Shown piece after piece: positions 8,432 to 16,200 of a stretch of DNA of 64,000 nucleotides. The stretch covers positions 1-64,000 of the forward strand of contig NZ_BDCI01000023.1 in the NCBI RefSeq assembly GCF_001613425.1, written 5' to 3'. The notes under the pieces were generated by a model. It was given only the letters and a program-made list of their open reading frames with translations. It did no database searches and was not told the origin of the DNA. Made by a program: the position numbers and the translations under genes. The stretch is from Nocardia vulneris. GTDB lineage: Bacteria; Actinomycetota; Actinomycetes; Mycobacteriales; Mycobacteriaceae. Each line of letters opens with the position of its first letter. Position 1 is the first letter of the stretch.

Positions 8432-8607
8432 GGTCAATGCGGCGGTGCCGCAACCGATTTGGTGAGGTCTCGGCATATTCCCCACGGCACCGCAATTCCT
8501 CGGCCCTGCGCCCGTGGCACTCGAGTCGGACCTGAAGACGTGGCGCGGCGGACTGGCTAGGCTCGGTGCCGCATCGGAATCGATCAGAATTCACCGAAAG
8601 GACCGTG

Positions 8608-9048
8608 ATGCCTACACGTAGCGCGCGTACTGCCTGGACCGGCTCTCTGCAGGAAGGCTCGGGGCAGGTCGAGCTGACCAGCTCGGGCGTCGGCAAGTAC
8701 GACGTGTCGTTCCCGAAGCGCTCCGCCGAGGAGGCCGACGGCACCACCAGCCCGGAGGAGCTCATCGCGGCGGCGCACTCGTCCTGCTACGCGATGGCGC
8801 TGTCGGCCCAGATCGGCAATGCGGGCGGCACCCCGGAGAGCCTGGACGTCTCCGCCGACGTCACCCTCGGCCCCGACCCGGCCGGCGGCTTCCGGATCAG
8901 CGGCATCAAGCTGACCGTCCGCGGCAAGGTCTCCGGTATCGACGCCGACGCGTTCGCCGCCGCGGCCGAGGCCGCCAAGGCGGGCTGCCCGGTGAGCAAG
9001 GCGCTGGCGGGCGTCGACCACATCACCCTCGACGCCGCCCTGGCCTGA
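8608..9048 (+). CDS. OsmC-family peroxiredoxin
   Basis: This 146-residue OsmC/Ohr-type thiol peroxidase reduces organic hydroperoxides in the cytoplasm. Both redox cysteines are present: Cys60 in AAHSSCYAMALS and Cys127 in AAKAGCPVSKAL. Its N terminus (ARTAWTGSLQEGSGQVELTSS) is of OsmC rather than Ohr type. The ATG at 8608 follows GAAAGGA with good spacing; an upstream in-frame ATG at 8566 is rejected. It is a single gene followed by a strong hairpin and sits next to the azoreductase/SMR genes, so the neighbourhood has a chemical-stress theme. Confidence 0.92.
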   Translation: MPTRSARTAWTGSLQEGSGQVELTSSGVGKYDVSFPKRSAEEADGTTSPEELIAAAHSSCYAMALSAQIGNAGGTPESLDVSADVTLGPDPAGGFRISGIKLTVRGKVSGIDADAFAAAAEAAKAGCPVSKALAGVDHITLDAALA

Positions 9049-9055
9049 GATCGCA

Positions 9056-9094
9056 CGACTGCCCCGGTTCGGAGTGGCCGAACCGGGGCAGTCG
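9056..9094. terminator. Bidirectional hairpin terminator after osmC-like gene
   Basis: CGACTGCCCCGGTTCGG (9056-9072) pairs perfectly with its complement at 9078-9094 around the loop AGTGG. It lies eight bases after the OsmC stop and before the convergent stop at 9111. It has no T tract. Confidence 0.8.
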
Positions 9095-9110
9095 GGTGCT
9101 GTCCCAACGG

Positions 9111-9608
9111 TTATGCGCCGGAGCGGGCGAAGTAGCGGCGGGCGGCCGGGTGATACATCGCCGGGATGGCGACCAGGACCGCCAGCACGTGGATCGCGCG
9201 GAGCAGTCCGATCACCACCGACTCGGCGCCGACGTGGTCGAAGAGATCGCCGAACCGGTCCGCCGACAGCAGTGCCGCGAGCGGTTCGATGATCAGCGAG
9301 GCCAAGCCGACCACGCCGATGCCGAAGGTCAGCACCAGCCGGGCCCAGCGGGCACCGGCCGACATCCGGATGGCGACCAGGAGCACGACGAAATAGATCG
9401 CCAGGCGCACCGCCAGCCCGGACGTGACGCCCGCGACATCGGCCTCGTTCCGCTCCACAATCAGTGCGGCGCGCAGGATTCCCTCGCCGACCCCCGCGAG
9501 CAGTGCGATGACGAGGCCGACGAAGGCGACGCGCACGGGGCGCGGCGGTGCGGCGGGAGCAGCCGAACGCAGGTGTGCTGGCCAAACGGAAAAGGCAGTG
9601 CCGGTCAT
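9111..9608 (-). CDS. Hypothetical four-helix membrane protein
   Basis: I do not recognise this 165-residue protein. It has four hydrophobic segments, near residues 28-48, 66-84, 90-112 and 132-152, with short polar loops and a basic C-terminal end (HPAARRYFARSGA). No signal peptide or catalytic motif is visible. It lies downstream of cbtA on the same strand with a 35-base gap. Its ATG falls in the loop of an 11-of-12 base-pair hairpin, which may limit its translation or separate it from the cbt transcript. Confidence 0.6.
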   Translation of the reverse strand: MTGTAFSVWPAHLRSAAPAAPPRPVRVAFVGLVIALLAGVGEGILRAALIVERNEADVAGVTSGLAVRLAIYFVVLLVAIRMSAGARWARLVLTFGIGVVGLASLIIEPLAALLSADRFGDLFDHVGAESVVIGLLRAIHVLAVLVAIPAMYHPAARRYFARSGA

Positions 9609-9623
9609 GACACCGACACTGCC
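9594..9623 (-). terminator. Hairpin after cbtA enclosing the next start codon
   Basis: GGCAGTGCCGGT (9594-9605) and ACCGACACTGCC (9612-9623) form an 11-of-12 stem. The six-base loop holds the ATG of the 9111-9608 gene. It could end the cbtBA transcript or mask translation of the downstream gene. Confidence 0.45.
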
Positions 9624-9643
9624 CTGCGATTTCCCGCTGCGGA

Positions 9644-10465
9644 TCAGCCCGCGGTAGCGACCGGCTCTCGTACCGGAGTATCAGTGCGCGAGGCGAATTC
9701 GGTGAGCGCGGCGAAGCCGAGGGCCAGGCAGACCCACAGCGTTGCCGTCTCGGCGAGCGAGGCCACCCGGAACTGCCACAGCAGACTGGCCGGGAAGTCC
9801 GCCTTCACCTCATCGATACCGGGCAACAGGATGTAGCCCAGCGCGGTGATCAGCACGAAGACGGCGAGTCCGCCGATCAGCCGCAGCGTGCCCGGCTGCG
9901 CCCGCAGCAATTTGAAGGCGTAGACGGCCGCGCCGACGGCGACGAAGCCGAGCGCCACGGCGGCCACCCACAGCAGGGTGCGTTCGTTGATCGTGTCCGG
10001 ATCACCGACCGCGGGCGGATTCGCCGGATACTTGAAAAACGGCACCGCGACGATCGCGGCCCAGCCGCCGAGCCCGAGGCCGAGCGCGAGCGCAGGCCCG
10101 CCGAGGGTGGTGTAGCGCCGCGCGAAGTGCGCCACCGAGGCGAAGATCGCGCCGAGCGCGAGTCCGGCCAGGCCGAGCGCCAGGAACTGGCCCGCCTTCT
10201 GCCCGGTGCGGCTGACCAGTGGTTCTTCCTCGTCGCCGTGCGAATGTCCGCCGGTGGCTTCCGGTTCGGCGCCGTGCGCGTGCTCGGCGGGCGGCGCGGC
10301 AGCGGACTCCTCGATGGCGATGGCCGCCTCGACCTTCGGTTCACCGACGAAGTAACCCACCGTCGCGGCGAGCAGACCGGCGAGGAGACCGGCCAGCAGG
10401 CCACGCAACAGCAGGGTTTTCAGGGAACCGGTGAGAGGAGGAGCAGCGTGGGAGTTCAGTGGCAC
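9644..10465 (-). CDS. cbtA: CbtA family protein, probable cobalt transporter subunit
   Basis: This 273-residue integral membrane protein of the CbtA family is the predicted cobalt importer partner of CbtB. It has a first helix at about 18-36 (LLAGLLAGLLAATVGYFVGEP), the conserved FVGEP-KVEAAIAIEE segment, then a histidine-rich loop (EHAHGAEPEATGGHSHGDEEEP, about 52-75) likely to bind metal. Five more helices follow. The start is GTG at 10465; it overlaps the end of cbtB by ten bases. The open frame extends to 10780 but that part would cross cbtB and the riboswitch. Control by a cobalamin riboswitch upstream of cbtB fits a role in cobalt supply. Confidence 0.88.
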   Translation of the reverse strand: MPLNSHAAPPLTGSLKTLLLRGLLAGLLAGLLAATVGYFVGEPKVEAAIAIEESAAAPPAEHAHGAEPEATGGHSHGDEEEPLVSRTGQKAGQFLALGLAGLALGAIFASVAHFARRYTTLGGPALALGLGLGGWAAIVAVPFFKYPANPPAVGDPDTINERTLLWVAAVALGFVAVGAAVYAFKLLRAQPGTLRLIGGLAVFVLITALGYILLPGIDEVKADFPASLLWQFRVASLAETATLWVCLALGFAALTEFASRTDTPVREPVATAG

Positions 10466-10650
10466 GGAAGCCCCAGCAGGTGGCGTCCATCGTGCATCAG
10501 CTCGTGCAGATACATCCCGCTGCGCGAGATGACACCTTGATCGAAACCGACCAGGTAGAGCGTGAGCAGTGCGAGAAGAACGACACCGACTGTGACGAGC
10601 ACAGTGGCCAGTGAATCGTTTGCCCGGCTCGGCGAATGCGCGATAGCCAT
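10456..10650 (-). CDS. cbtB: CbtB family protein, small cobalt transporter subunit
   Basis: This 64-residue protein has one membrane helix (about 17-38) and the family's C-terminal metal-binding signature HELMHDGRHLLGLPCH, with three His and one Cys. CbtB pairs with CbtA, which overlaps its 3' end. The ATG at 10650 is preceded by AAGGAGG. A cobalamin riboswitch lies directly upstream. Confidence 0.92.
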   Translation of the reverse strand: MAIAHSPSRANDSLATVLVTVGVVLLALLTLYLVGFDQGVISRSGMYLHELMHDGRHLLGLPCH

Positions 10651-10726
10651 GCGAGTCCTCCTTGGGGATGCGCCGGATCGGACAGTGTCCGCCTGCGCTT
10701 TTCCGCGTCCCGTCGAGTGGTCGGCG

Positions 10727-10830
10727 CGAAGGTGCCGGTGTCTGGCTTTCCGGCACCCGATGACCCGGTGCATGGAACACAGTGGCGCGACCGCTCCGGA
10801 ATCACACCGGAATTACCGCATCACCCTCGC
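10727..10830 (-). ncRNA. Cobalamin (adenosylcobalamin-type) riboswitch upstream of cbtBA
   Basis: Read on the minus strand, this leader carries the conserved cobalamin aptamer blocks in order. AATTCCGGTGTGATTCCGG is the paired core near 10797-10815. CGCCACTGTG follows at 10778-10787, and the B12 box AAGCCAGACACCGGC ends near 10734. About 85 bases downstream is the AAGGAGG site of cbtB. A short hairpin at 10679-10691 (CGGAC-ACT-GTCCG on the coding strand) may be part of the expression platform. In known cases cobalamin binding turns off cobalt-transport genes. Confidence 0.87.
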
Positions 10831-10925
10831 GTTTTGTCATTCGAACTGTGACACCTGGAGGCGGCCGCCGTCAACACGACCAGCGACGACCGCGCCCCGG
10901 CCTCGGGCGAGTCGCTGGGCCGCGC

Positions 10926-11240
10926 TCAGATGGCGGGTTTGCCCGCGACGTCGAGCACGACCTCGAATTCCAGCAGCGACGCACCGGTGGAGACCGGCTT
11001 CTGGCGCTCGCCGGCGTGCGCCTCGCGGGCGGGCCCATCCCGCCACGCCGCGAAGGACTCCTCCGAATCCCACTGGGTGACAACGAAGTACCGGTTCTCC
11101 CCGGCCACCGGCCGCAGCAGCTGGAAGCCGAGGAAGCCCGGCGAGCCCTCGACCGCGTGCGCGCGGTGGGCGAAGCGCTTCTCCAACTCGGGGCCCGCGC
11201 CCTCGGGAACCTCGATCGCGTTGATCTTCACAACAGCCAT
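10926..11240 (-). CDS. mhuD: Haem-degrading monooxygenase MhuD (IsdG fold)
   Basis: This 104-residue dimeric ferredoxin-fold enzyme cleaves haem and releases iron. It is nearly identical in pattern to mycobacterial MhuD, starting VVKINAIEVPEGAGPELEKRF. The three catalytic positions are present: Asn7, Trp66 and haem-ligand His75. MhuD yields mycobilin without carbon monoxide release; the same product is likely but not shown here. The start ATG at 11240 gives the family length. It is divergent from the alpha/beta hydrolase, as in M. tuberculosis Rv3592/Rv3591c. Confidence 0.93.
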   Translation of the reverse strand: MAVVKINAIEVPEGAGPELEKRFAHRAHAVEGSPGFLGFQLLRPVAGENRYFVVTQWDSEESFAAWRDGPAREAHAGERQKPVSTGASLLEFEVVLDVAGKPAI

Positions 11241-11313
11241 GGCCTCGACAATACGACCCGCGCGGGCGGAGCGGGGATGAGCCCGCTCGGGGCCGCACGG
11301 CACAATCTGGAGC

Positions 11314-12057
11314 GTGTTGCACGACGAAGGTGGCGCGGGCGTCCCGATTCTGCTGTTGCACGGGTTGATGGGCAGTGCCCGGACCTGGCGCGACCAACTG
11401 GACTGGCTGCGCGGCCACGGCCATGTGTTCACCTTCGACGCCGCGGGCCACGGCAGGCCGGCCCCGGCCGAGCTGACCACCGAGGCGTTCGTCGCCGATC
11501 TGGCCGCGGCGACCGCCGGCATCACCGAACCGATGGTGGTGATCGGGCATTCGATGGGGGCGCTGCACGGGTGGGTGTTCGCCGCGACCCATCCGGAACG
11601 GGTGCGCGCGCTGGTGGTGGAGGACATCGCACCGGATTTCACCGGCCGGACCGCCGCGGGCTGGGCCGCCATGATCGAGGCCTGGCCGCAGCCGTTCCCG
11701 GACGAGGACGCCGTGCTCGCGTTCTTCGGGCCGGTGGCCGGGCGGTACTTCCTGAACTCCTTCGAACACGGCCCGGACGGCTACCGGTTACACGGTTCGG
11801 TCGAGACGTTCCGCGATATTTCGGAGGAATGGGGGACTCGCGACTTCTGGTCACAGTGGCAGGCCCTGCGCGTGCCCGCGCTGCTGCTGGAGGGCGAGCA
11901 CACCATCACCCCGCCCGGTCAGATGGCGCGGATGGCCGCCACCCATCCCGACGCGCGGCACGTGATCGTCTCGGGCGCAGCACATCTCGTGCACGACGAC
12001 CAACCCGCCGCCTACCGCGCCGAGGTCGAGCGCTTCTTGCGCCGCGTGCTCGGGTAG
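11314..12057 (+). CDS. Alpha/beta hydrolase (Rv3591c-like)
   Basis: This 247-residue serine hydrolase has the oxyanion strand LLLHGLMGSARTW (residues 13-25), the nucleophile elbow GHSMG (Ser near 79), and a catalytic histidine in GAAHLVHDDQP near residue 227. LLLEGEHT supplies the acidic region. There is no signal peptide. The substrate is unknown. The start is GTG at 11314 (MLHDEGG). Its position between mhuD and mutY matches Rv3591c. A 52-base tandem repeat follows its stop. Confidence 0.85.
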   Translation: MLHDEGGAGVPILLLHGLMGSARTWRDQLDWLRGHGHVFTFDAAGHGRPAPAELTTEAFVADLAAATAGITEPMVVIGHSMGALHGWVFAATHPERVRALVVEDIAPDFTGRTAAGWAAMIEAWPQPFPDEDAVLAFFGPVAGRYFLNSFEHGPDGYRLHGSVETFRDISEEWGTRDFWSQWQALRVPALLLEGEHTITPPGQMARMAATHPDARHVIVSGAAHLVHDDQPAAYRAEVERFLRRVLG

Positions 12058-12093
12058 CCGCACCTGTGCCGCCTTCCTGCACCCGCTCTCGTT

Positions 12094-12239
12094 GCCGGAG
12101 AGAGTGCGTCGGGTCAGCGGGGTGCGGCTCAGGAAGTCGCCCGCGGCCGGAGGGCGTGCGTCGGCTCAGCGGGGGTGCGGTTCAGGAAGTCGCCTGTGGC
12201 CGGAGGGCGTGCCGCCGGACCGGCGTTGTGCGGCTCAGG
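12094..12239. repeat. Tandem repeat, about 2.6 copies of a 52-53 base unit, between hydrolase and mutY
   Basis: Copy 1 runs 12104-12155 and copy 2 runs 12156-12208; they differ at only a few bases and one extra G. Each contains TGCGG-YTCAGGAAGTCGCC and GGCCGGAGGGCGTGC. A partial copy precedes (GCCGGAGAGAGTGC, from 12094). A third, decayed copy overlaps the end of mutY, where TGCGGCTCAGG includes the mutY stop. This suggests local duplication of the mutY 3' end. Confidence 0.7.
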
Positions 12240-13125
12240 CGCCGCCCTCGCCCGCCAGTGCGAACAGCCCGTCGGCGGTCTGCTCGACGAGACCGTCGAC
12301 GAGCAGCGAGTCCAGGGCGCGGGCGCGCTGGCCCGGATCGCGCGGCCAGGCCAGATCCAGCCGGACCTGTTCCACCGGCCCGGTGGCATCGCGCAGGACG
12401 TCGAGCAGGCGACCGCGGGCCTGGCGATCGGTGCCTTCGTATTTCTGCGTGCGCCGGACCACCTCGGAGACCGGGCGGCCCGCACTCACCCAGGCGCAGG
12501 CAGGCAGTGGGCAGCGGGCGCAATCCGGGGTACGGGCGGTGCACACCACGGCCCCGAGTTCCATCAGCGCCGCCGAGAACACCGCCGCCCGGTCGATCTG
12601 CTGCGGCAGCAGGGCCTCGGTCTCGGGCAGATCGCGCGAGGAGGGGTTGCCCGCTTCGGCGCGACCGTGCACGGCCCGGGCGACCACCCGCCGGACATTG
12701 GTGTCCACCACCGGAACCCGCTGCCCGTAGGCGAAGCACGCGACCGCCCGGGCGGTGTAGGCGCCGATGCCGGGCAGCCCCAGCAGCACCTCGACATCGG
12801 TGGGGACCACGTCACCGTGTTCGGCGGCGAGCACCCGCGCGCACTCGTGCAACCGCAGCGCGCGCCGGGGGTAGCCGAGCTTGCCCCACGCGCGCAACAC
12901 CTCGGCCTGCGAGGACGCCGCCATCGCCGACGGGACCGGCCAGCGTGCCACCCATTCCCGCCAGATCGGCTCGACCCGGACCACGGGGGTCTGCTGCAAC
13001 ATGATCTCGCTCATCAGGATCTGCCAGGCGGTGACGCCCGCCCGGCGCCACGGCAGATCCCGCGCGGTTTCCTGGTACCAGTCCAGCAACACGTCCGCAT
13101 CGATACTGTTCGGGGCTTTCCTCAC
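12235..13125 (-). CDS. mutY: A/G-specific adenine glycosylase MutY
   Basis: This 296-residue base-excision repair enzyme removes adenine mispaired with 8-oxoguanine. Visible features are the N-terminal helical region (DWYQETARDLPWR), the helix-hairpin-helix LPGIGAYTARAVACFAYG with catalytic Asp in VPVVDTNVRRV, and the iron-sulfur cluster cysteines CTARTPDCARCPLPAC. The C-terminal MutT-like domain of longer MutY proteins is absent, as in M. tuberculosis. The GTG at 13125 follows AGGA with good spacing. It is divergent from the carbonic anhydrase gene. Confidence 0.93.
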   Translation of the reverse strand: MRKAPNSIDADVLLDWYQETARDLPWRRAGVTAWQILMSEIMLQQTPVVRVEPIWREWVARWPVPSAMAASSQAEVLRAWGKLGYPRRALRLHECARVLAAEHGDVVPTDVEVLLGLPGIGAYTARAVACFAYGQRVPVVDTNVRRVVARAVHGRAEAGNPSSRDLPETEALLPQQIDRAAVFSAALMELGAVVCTARTPDCARCPLPACAWVSAGRPVSEVVRRTQKYEGTDRQARGRLLDVLRDATGPVEQVRLDLAWPRDPGQRARALDSLLVDGLVEQTADGLFALAGEGGA

Positions 13126-13215
13126 GATTCCTGTCTCACTGTCGCTGGGCGGTGTTAGCCGACCTGTAACCAATCGAACTCGCTGGTAACACAAGCGTTG
13201 TGCACAATGGTCGGT

Positions 13216-13839
13216 ATGCCTGATTCAAATCCGATCAGTGCCTGGAAGTCTTTGCGAGAAGGCAACGATCGCTTCGTCACCGGCACGCTGCTGCATCCTA
13301 GTCAGGGGGCGGCCGACCGAGCCAAGCTCGTCAGCGGCCAGCACCCGTCCGCGATCCTGTTCGGCTGCGGTGACTCCCGGGTCGCCGCCGAACTGATCTT
13401 CGACCAGGGACTCGGCGACATGTTCGTGGTGCGCACCGCGGGCCATGTGGTCGACAGTTCCGTGCTCGGTTCGATCGAGTACGGCGTCCAGGTCCTGGAC
13501 GTGCCGCTGATCGTGGTCCTCGGGCACGACAGTTGCGGGGCGGTGAAGGCCACCATCGACGCACTCGACGGCGGTGAGGTGCCCGGCGGGTTCATCCGCA
13601 GCGTCGTCGAGCGGGTCACGCCGTCGATTCTGGTCGGCCGCCGCGAAGGCCTGTCCACCGTCGACGAGATGGAGGCCAGGCACGTGGTGGAAACCAGCAA
13701 GCTGCTCATGCAGCGGTCGATGATCATCTCCCAGCGCATCGCGACCGGCGAACTCGCGATCGCCTGTGTCACATACAAACTCGCCGAGGGCAAGGTGAAA
13801 CTGCACCGCGTCGTCGGCAACATCGGCGAACTCGCTTAA
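13216..13839 (+). CDS. canB: Beta-class carbonic anhydrase
   Basis: This 207-residue zinc enzyme interconverts CO2 and bicarbonate in the cytoplasm. The zinc ligands are visible: Cys and Asp in FGCGDSRVAAE near residues 53-62, and His and Cys in LGHDSCGAV near 105-113. The start MPDSNPISAWKSLREGN matches the N terminus of M. tuberculosis CanB (Rv3588c). Upstream in-frame codons at 13198 are less likely. It is divergent from mutY across 90 bases. Confidence 0.94.
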   Translation: MPDSNPISAWKSLREGNDRFVTGTLLHPSQGAADRAKLVSGQHPSAILFGCGDSRVAAELIFDQGLGDMFVVRTAGHVVDSSVLGSIEYGVQVLDVPLIVVLGHDSCGAVKATIDALDGGEVPGGFIRSVVERVTPSILVGRREGLSTVDEMEARHVVETSKLLMQRSMIISQRIATGELAIACVTYKLAEGKVKLHRVVGNIGELA

Positions 13840-13970
13840 CCCGCAGCCGCCGTCCCGACCCACGTCGCCGCAGCGTGCGGCCCGGAATTCCCCCGGCACT
13901 CTGGCCGGGTCCGGGCCGACACGCCGCGGCCCTGAGTCGTTGCACCCGACCGTGCCCTTACCGTTGAGGC

Positions 13971-14651
13971 GTGCTGGAACCGAATGGACCGCTGCCACCG
14001 GAGATCTATTGGCGTCGTCGCGCATTGGCGATCGGCGCCTTGGTCGTGGCGTTGGCGCTGGTGATCTGGCTGGTGCTCACGGTGTCGCGCGGCGGCGACT
14101 CGCCCGGTGACTCGAAGCCGGTCGCGGCCGGCTCGTCCACCTCGGTGCCGAGCAAATCCGCCGACCCCTCGACGCCGAAACCGTCCGGCAGCGCCGAATC
14201 CAGCGCGCCGCCCTCGACCAGCGCGGCGCCCGCGTCGAACGAACCTGCCGCGGGTCAGTGCCCCGACCAGTCGCTGGCGATCAAGATCAGTGTGGACCAG
14301 CCGACGTATCGGGTCGGCGAGCAGCCGAACTTCCGCATGGTCATCACCAACATCTCCAGCACGCAGTGCCAGCGGGACATGAACTCGGCGCAGATCCAGG
14401 CGTCGGTGCTGTCCCTGGACGGCCAGCGCCGGTTCTGGACCAGTTCGGACTGTTCCCCGGTCGACGAGTCGAACGCGCGCAACCTCAAGCCCGGTGAGCA
14501 GGCGCTGTTCACGGTGCGCTGGTCCGGCACGACCTCGCAGCAGGGTTGCGTCGGCGAGCGGGTGCCGGTTCCGGCGGGCGCCTACCAGGTGGTGGCCCAG
14601 TTCGGGTCGCTGCACAGCTCGCCCGAGCCGTTCAACCTGACGCCCGCTTAG
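13971..14651 (+). CDS. Membrane-anchored hypothetical protein with extracellular beta domain (Rv3587c-like)
   Basis: This 226-residue protein of unknown function is found at the same place in mycobacteria. One transmembrane helix (about 19-42) follows a short cytoplasmic start. A Ser/Pro/Ala-rich wall-spanning linker follows (about 55-95), then a beta-rich extracellular domain with four cysteines (QCPDQSL, TQCQRD, SDCSPV, QGCVGE) that could form two disulfides. GTG start. The 3' end overlaps the convergent radA stop by four bases, where disA would normally lie. Confidence 0.8.
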   Translation: MLEPNGPLPPEIYWRRRALAIGALVVALALVIWLVLTVSRGGDSPGDSKPVAAGSSTSVPSKSADPSTPKPSGSAESSAPPSTSAAPASNEPAAGQCPDQSLAIKISVDQPTYRVGEQPNFRMVITNISSTQCQRDMNSAQIQASVLSLDGQRRFWTSSDCSPVDESNARNLKPGEQALFTVRWSGTTSQQGCVGERVPVPAGAYQVVAQFGSLHSSPEPFNLTPA

Positions 14652-16060
14652 AAGTCGGGGGCGGTCTCCTTCGGCTCCGGCTTCTCCCGCTTCTTGCGGG
14701 TGCCGGTGATCCGGATGGCCGCGCGCACGTCGGCGACCTCGTGGATCTTCATGCCGCCCCGTTTCAGCGGTGCGTAGCCGGGCGGCACCAGGGCGGTGGT
14801 GAAACCGAGGCGCTCCGCCTCGGCCAGCCTGCGTTCCAGCCCCGTCACCTTGCGCACCTCACCGGCCAGGCCGACCTCGCCGAGGATCACCCAGCCCGCC
14901 GGAATCGCGACCTCGGAATTGGCGCTCGCGATGGCCAGCGTGATGGCCAGATCGGCGGCGGGCTCCAGCAGCCGCATGCCGCCGACGGTGGCCGCGTAGA
15001 CGTCGGACTTGCCGATGAACACCTTGCCGCGGCTCTGTAGCACGGCGAGCACCATGGCGACCCGGTTGTAGTCGAGGCCGCTCACGGCGCGCCGCGGATT
15101 CGGGATCTCGGTCTCCACGGTGAGGCCCTGCACCTCCGCGACCAAGGGCCGTTTGCCGTCCATCGCCACCGTCACCGCGGTGCCCGGCACCGAATCGGTG
15201 CGGTGGTGCAGGAACAGGCCGGACGGATCGTCGACACAGGCGATGCCATCCTCGTGCAATTCGAAACAACCGACCTCGTCGGCGCTGCCGAAGCGGTTCT
15301 TGATGCCGCGCACCATGCGCAGCGTCGAGTTCTTGTCGCCCTCGAACTGCAACACCACGTCGACAAGGTGTTCCAGCGTGCGCGGGCCCGCGACATTGCC
15401 GTCCTTGGTGACGTGTCCGACCAGCAGCACGGTGATGCCGCTGGCCTTGGCCAGCGAGGTCAGCGCCGCGGTGACCGCGCGGACCTGGGTGACACCGCCG
15501 ATCACGCCGTCCACCTCCGGCGCGAGCATGGTCTGCACCGAGTCGACCACGAGCAGCGTGGGGCGCACCTGTTCCACGTGGCCGAGCAGCACGGAGAGGT
15601 CGGATTCCGCTGCGAGATAGACCCTTTCGTGCACCGCACCGGTGCGGTCGGCGCGCAGGCGGACCTGGCCCGCCGACTCCTCCGCGGTGACGTACAGCGA
15701 GCGCGCGTCGTGTTGGCGGGCCCAGCGGTGCGCGACCTCGAGCAGCAGCGTCGACTTGCCGACCCCCGGTTCGCCGGACAGCAGCACCACCGAGCCCGGC
15801 ACCACGCCGCCGCCGAGCACCCGGTCGAGCTCGCTCACGCCGGTCGGACGAGCCTTGGTGATCTGCGAATCGATGCTGGAGATGGGGGCGGCGGCGGTAC
15901 TCGGCAGCATCGCCCGCCGGGCGGGCGCGCCCGCGCCGGTCGCCGCGAGGGCCACCTCGTCGATCGTGCCCCAGGCGCCGCAGTCGGGGCATTTGCCCAC
16001 CCACTTGGCGACCTCGTGCGTGCAGGCGGAGCACCGGAAGATCGACTTGGTCTTGGCCAC
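14648..16060 (-). CDS. radA: DNA repair protein RadA (Sms)
   Basis: This 470-residue RecA-like helicase is involved in recombination intermediate processing. The N-terminal zinc finger has Cys10, Cys13, Cys24 and Cys27. Walker A is GEPGVGKS at 96-103. The RadA signature KNRFG is at 254-258, and the Lon-protease-like domain fills the C-terminal third. Length and domain order are normal. In many actinobacteria radA is followed by disA; here the next gene is the convergent Rv3587c-like gene, with no room for disA. Confidence 0.96.
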   Translation of the reverse strand: MAKTKSIFRCSACTHEVAKWVGKCPDCGAWGTIDEVALAATGAGAPARRAMLPSTAAAPISSIDSQITKARPTGVSELDRVLGGGVVPGSVVLLSGEPGVGKSTLLLEVAHRWARQHDARSLYVTAEESAGQVRLRADRTGAVHERVYLAAESDLSVLLGHVEQVRPTLLVVDSVQTMLAPEVDGVIGGVTQVRAVTAALTSLAKASGITVLLVGHVTKDGNVAGPRTLEHLVDVVLQFEGDKNSTLRMVRGIKNRFGSADEVGCFELHEDGIACVDDPSGLFLHHRTDSVPGTAVTVAMDGKRPLVAEVQGLTVETEIPNPRRAVSGLDYNRVAMVLAVLQSRGKVFIGKSDVYAATVGGMRLLEPAADLAITLAIASANSEVAIPAGWVILGEVGLAGEVRKVTGLERRLAEAERLGFTTALVPPGYAPLKRGGMKIHEVADVRAAIRITGTRKKREKPEPKETAPDF

Positions 16061-16200
16061 ATGCGCACCTTACGGATCGCCTCCGACAACGGCGGCAGCC
16101 GACGCCGGGGGAGCCGTGCCGTGGCCGCTGCCGCGGAATGCGAACGGCTGCCGCACCGTTGCGTGCGACAGCCGTTTCGTCAGGGGGTCTGGACGGCTTT

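Noticed and set aside
9644..10780. A 378-residue minus-strand frame starting upstream of cbtA
   Set aside because: The first 105 codons cross the cbtB gene and the riboswitch. The GTG at 10465 gives the CbtA family start.
13126..13215. GTGTTA and TAACAC repeats between mutY and the carbonic anhydrase gene
   Set aside because: 6-base arms about 30 bases apart are too weak to call an operator.
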